Positions 60,264 to 64,000 of a stretch of 64,000 nt of DNA are shown piece by piece. Source of the DNA: Bacteriovoracaceae bacterium (lineage in GTDB: Bacteria; Bdellovibrionota; Bacteriovoracia; Bacteriovoracales; Bacteriovoracaceae); the NCBI GenBank assembly GCA_025210745.1, contig JAOARC010000050.1, positions 186,001 through 250,000 of the forward strand, read 5' to 3'. The stretch's first letter is position 1, and each line of letters starts with the position of its first letter. The notes beneath the pieces are model-generated. The model was not told the origin of the DNA. It did no database searches and saw only the letters and a list, made by a program, of their open reading frames with translations. Both the position numbers and the translations under genes were made by a program.

Positions 60264-61082
60264 TTATCCTAAGTATTTAATTATAAAAACAAATAATGGA
60301 GCTACAAAAATAATACTATCAACTCTATCGTAAACTCCGCCATGGCCAGGAATTAAATTAGAACTATCTTTAACTCCATATTGCCTTTTAAGCTTAGATT
60401 GTACCAAATCACCTAAAGCTGCGCAGCTACTTAAAACAAAAAATGATAAAATTAATACTATATTAGGACGATCAATTAAAAGATTCCACATAAAACTTGT
60501 TATAGCAACAGAGCTAATTACTCCACCAATAAACCCTTCAACTGTTTTCTTAGGACTTATTGTTTCCCATAATTTTTTCTGGCCGAAGTTTTTCCCCCAA
60601 AACCATGCTCCAGTATCAGCACTAAAAGTCACTGTTGCCAATAAGATTATGTACTCTTTCCAATTTGGAAAATGAATAATAGTTGATAAATTTACAAATA
60701 AAACTAAAAAGACGAATGGGACAAGAAAATAGTATTTATTAATAAAAAGAACAACTTTATTTGAACTAAAACTACTAACAAATAAGTAATATAAAAATAT
60801 TAAAAGGCAAAGAATACCTACAATATTAAAAATATTTAAAATATAGAAATTTGTAAAAGCAAGGTTTGTCGTAAAAAATAAAACTAAGAAGCTTATAGAT
60901 AGAATATTATAAATCATAGATTTTTTTGATACTCTTACAAAGTTTAATAAAACTTCATCAACAACTAGCTTGCCTACTATTCCAATAAGAGCAATAGATG
61001 AGTAAAATCCATAATAAACACAAACTAGTACGATTCCAGTCATTATTAAAGCTGAAATGATTCTTTTCCAAGTATTACTCAT
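60264..61082 (-). CDS. cdsA: phosphatidate cytidylyltransferase
   Basis: 272 residues with about eight membrane segments and the CTP-transferase signature [33 protein letters not shown] near residues 225-258. It makes CDP-diacylglycerol for phospholipids, the substrate for pssA a few kilobases away. Its start overlaps the uppS stop by four bases. Confidence 0.93.
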   Translation of the reverse strand: MSNTWKRIISALIMTGIVLVCVYYGFYSSIALIGIVGKLVVDEVLLNFVRVSKKSMIYNILSISFLVLFFTTNLAFTNFYILNIFNIVGILCLLIFLYYLFVSSFSSNKVVLFINKYYFLVPFVFLVLFVNLSTIIHFPNWKEYIILLATVTFSADTGAWFWGKNFGQKKLWETISPKKTVEGFIGGVISSVAITSFMWNLLIDRPNIVLILSFFVLSSCAALGDLVQSKLKRQYGVKDSSNLIPGHGGVYDRVDSIIFVAPLFVFIIKYLG

Positions 61083-61825
61083 TTATTTATTCCTAAATTC
61101 TTACTAATAAGATCTCTACTCTTATCCAAACTACCGTTATTATCTAAACTACCAAACCTTCTTTGTCTTTTAGAAACCTCATTTACAATCTTACGAAATT
61201 CATTTGCACAAAAATCCGGCCACATCGTATCAGTAAAGAAAAGCTCTGCATAAACAGATTGCCAAGTTAAAAAATTAGAAGTTCTCTGATCACCTCCAGT
61301 TCTTATAACTAAATCAACATCTGACATATCAGATCGATACAAGTTTTCCTGTATATCTTTTTGTGTAATCATTCGACTTGGATGAAGCTTGATAATTTTA
61401 TTTACTGCATCAACAATCTCATTACGCCCACCATAATCAAATGCAAAAATAAGCTTTAAGCCGGAGTTATTTTTTGTAATGTTCTTGGTTTTATCAACTA
61501 AATTTTTAATTGATTTGGACATTTTTTCTTCTCTACCAATTGTTCCAAACTGTATATTATTATCAAGTAACATTTTTTGATTTTTGACTAAATACTTTAC
61601 AAGAATTTTCATCAAACTCTCAACTTCATCTTTTGGACGGCTCCAATTTTCGCTGGAAAATGCATATAGAGTAAGTGTTTCTATTTTAAGATCAATTGCT
61701 TCTTCAACAATATCATTAATTATACTAGAACCTTTTACATGTCCCCAAATACGAGGACGAAACTTACGTTTCGCCCATCTTCCATTACCATCCATAATGA
61801 TAGCTATATGCTTTAAAGTACTCAT
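61079..61825 (-). CDS. uppS: undecaprenyl diphosphate synthase
   Basis: 248 residues. [13 protein letters not shown] (Asp12 to Lys21) is the pyrophosphate-binding signature; GGRNEI and [18 protein letters not shown] also match. It makes the C55 lipid carrier for peptidoglycan and surface glycans. Five bases separate it from frr upstream. Confidence 0.95.
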   Translation of the reverse strand: MSTLKHIAIIMDGNGRWAKRKFRPRIWGHVKGSSIINDIVEEAIDLKIETLTLYAFSSENWSRPKDEVESLMKILVKYLVKNQKMLLDNNIQFGTIGREEKMSKSIKNLVDKTKNITKNNSGLKLIFAFDYGGRNEIVDAVNKIIKLHPSRMITQKDIQENLYRSDMSDVDLVIRTGGDQRTSNFLTWQSVYAELFFTDTMWPDFCANEFRKIVNEVSKRQRRFGSLDNNGSLDKSRDLISKNLGINK

Positions 61826-61830
61826 TATAC

Positions 61831-62388
61831 CTATACAGTCATTAAGTCTTTTTCTTTAGCAGTTACAATTGTATCTACTTCAGCAATAAACTTATCTGTA
61901 ATTTTTTGAATTTGATCTAAGAAGTTTTTAACATCATCTTCAGTTATTTCTTTAGCTTTCTCAGCCTTTTTAACAACATCATTTTGCTCACGTCTAACAT
62001 TTCTAATAGAAACTTTAGCATCTTCACCATGTTTTTTAATTTGCTTAACTAAATCCTTTCTTGTTTCTTCAGTTAAAGCCGGAAACTGAATTCTAATAAA
62101 GTTTCCATCATTACCTGGAGTTAATCCTAAGTTTGCATTTATAATTGCTTTTTCTATTTCACCAATAAGTGTTTTATCAAATGGTTGAATTTGTAATAAC
62201 CTTGCTTCAGGAGTAGAAATTTGTCCTACCTGCTTAATTGGAGTTGGAGTTCCATAATAATCTACAGATACACCATCTAAAACAGAAGCACTTGCTCTAC
62301 CTGTTCTAACTCTTGTAAATTGATGTTGTAATGATTTAATCGACTTAGTCATTCCTTCTTCTAATTTAACTTTGATTTCATCCATCAT
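61831..62388 (-). CDS. frr: ribosome recycling factor
   Basis: 185 residues, usual length. The N-terminal [30 protein letters not shown] and PLTEETR-like ([14 protein letters not shown]) blocks are the RRF hallmarks. It splits post-termination ribosomes together with EF-G. It lies between pyrH and uppS in the universal tsf-pyrH-frr-uppS order. Confidence 0.96.
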   Translation of the reverse strand: MMDEIKVKLEEGMTKSIKSLQHQFTRVRTGRASASVLDGVSVDYYGTPTPIKQVGQISTPEARLLQIQPFDKTLIGEIEKAIINANLGLTPGNDGNFIRIQFPALTEETRKDLVKQIKKHGEDAKVSIRNVRREQNDVVKKAEKAKEITEDDVKNFLDQIQKITDKFIAEVDTIVTAKEKDLMTV

Positions 62389-62398
62389 AATTTATCTC

Positions 62399-63163
<765 letters not shown>

Positions 63164-63172
63164 CTATTTTAA

Positions 63173-64000
63173 TTAAGCTTGTGTCATTTTAGCTACTTCT
63201 TCAGCTAAATTATCTTCTTTTTTCTCGATTCCTTCACCAAGATTGATTTTATTAAAGCCTTTTACTGTTAAATTAGCCCCTAACTCTTTACCTACATTAG
63301 CAACTAATGCATTGATAGTTAGATCAGGATTCTTAACAAATTTTTGCTCCAAGAAACAAACCTCAGAAGCTAATTTATTAAGCTTTCCTTTAATAATATT
63401 TGGAATCATGTTTTCTGGTTTACCTTGCTCTTTTAATTGAGCTTCATAAACTTCAGCTTCTCTCTTTTTGAAATCTTCATCAATTTCATCAGCCTTTAAG
63501 AACTTTGGAGATGCAGCTGCTGTATGTAAACATAAATCATTAACTAATTCGTTAAAAGCATCAGAGTTTAAAGCATCTGCATTATCAGACTCTACTTCAA
63601 CTAAAACACCAATCTTTCCACCGTGAACATAAGATCCTACTTTACTAGAGTTTGTGTTAGCTCTTTTTTCAAATCTTCTGATATCGATTTTTTCACCAAT
63701 TTTTAAAGTTAACTCTTGAACAGTTTCAGCAACTGATAGGTTTCCTAATTTTTCATCTTTTAAAGCATCAACTGTAGTTGCATTACTTCCAACTAAATGA
63801 TTTGCAATTGTTCCAACGAAAGCCTTGAAGTCATCGTTCTTAGCAACAAAGTCTGTTTCACAGTTAATTTCTACAACAACACCAGTGTTACCTTCCACAA
63901 CTGCTCCAACTAAACCTTCAGCTGCTACTCTTGTAGCTTTCTTTGCTGCAGCTGCAAGACCTTTTGCTCTTAAAAAATCAACGGCTGCTTCTATATTTCC
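63173..64000 (-). CDS. tsf: translation elongation factor Ts, 5' end outside window
   Basis: 275 residues of the C-terminal part are visible; the start codon lies beyond position 64000. Visible motifs: AAVDFLRAKGLAAAAKKATR, then VVVEINCETDFVAKND (the EF-Tu contact core), KIGVLVEVE, and the QPF-type C-domain. EF-Ts recycles EF-Tu-GDP. rpsB would be expected just outside the window. Confidence 0.96.
   Translation of the reverse strand, partial: GNIEAAVDFLRAKGLAAAAKKATRVAAEGLVGAVVEGNTGVVVEINCETDFVAKNDDFKAFVGTIANHLVGSNATTVDALKDEKLGNLSVAETVQELTLKIGEKIDIRRFEKRANTNSSKVGSYVHGGKIGVLVEVESDNADALNSDAFNELVNDLCLHTAAASPKFLKADEIDEDFKKREAEVYEAQLKEQGKPENMIPNIIKGKLNKLASEVCFLEQKFVKNPDLTINALVANVGKELGANLTVKGFNKINLGEGIEKKEDNLAEEVAKMTQA

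Overview
The window looks like a piece of chromosome from an AT-rich, Gram-negative, didermic bacterium, most likely a marine predatory member of the Bdellovibrionota (Bacteriovoracia, Halobacteriovorax-like). This placement is inference. It rests on the AT-rich composition, many signal-peptide or lipoprotein genes without recognisable families, a fused alpha/beta branched-chain 2-oxoacid dehydrogenase E1 next to a TIGR03960-type radical SAM/DUF2344 fusion, a leucine dehydrogenase, and RNase Y together with outer-membrane proteins. No tRNA, rRNA, CRISPR, transposase, integrase or phage gene was seen.

Layout. 0-2 kb: three envelope/secreted proteins of unknown function, the first cut by the window edge. 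2-6.6 kb: hisS-valS and a Crp/Fnr regulator overlapping valS. 6.8-10.8 kb: a tight group of a BASS-type transporter, an epimerase, a short-chain dehydrogenase and a flavin monooxygenase. 10.8-14 kb (minus): AEC transporter, GT9-like protein, EI24 membrane protein and fabI. 14-18.9 kb (plus): HisC-type aminotransferase, FAH-family hydrolase, VOC protein, flavin reductase-like protein, a lipoprotein and a protein-glutaminase-like secreted enzyme. 18.9-26.6 kb (minus): M24 peptidase, fused branched-chain E1, radical SAM protein and two envelope proteins. 26.7-30.5 kb: a 1281-residue repeat lipoprotein. 30.5-36.4 kb: leucine dehydrogenase, ferredoxin, CBS-domain membrane protein, Nudix enzyme and a large secreted coiled-coil protein. 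36.7-41.1 kb: the most unusual region, a head-to-tail array of seven small secreted proteins that share almost the same signal peptide but have different mature parts, separated by modular spacers with conserved hairpins and a 134-bp repeat in three copies. 41.2-46.3 kb (minus): an SDR lacking its catalytic Tyr/Lys, rny, fau, zapA, ftsY and a Nudix gene; two related structured elements lie in its gaps. 46.3-49.6 kb: epmA, small secreted/coiled-coil proteins and a thioredoxin-fold lipoprotein. 49.6-53.5 kb (minus): rimO and nadC-nadB behind a palindromic operator. 53.6-64 kb: a ComEC-core protein, then the minus-strand genes tig, truA, pssA, a psd-like gene, tsaB, rseP, cdsA, uppS, frr, pyrH and tsf.

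How genes work together. Leucine dehydrogenase and the fused E1 form the first two steps of branched-chain amino acid breakdown, sensible for a protein-eating predator. pssA, the psd-like gene, cdsA, uppS and rseP serve envelope building. ftsY, tig, tsf, frr, pyrH, hisS and valS are protein-synthesis and export housekeeping. The secreted proteins (array, glutaminase-like enzyme, repeat lipoprotein, 849-residue protein) are the accessory layer and the best place to look for new biology.
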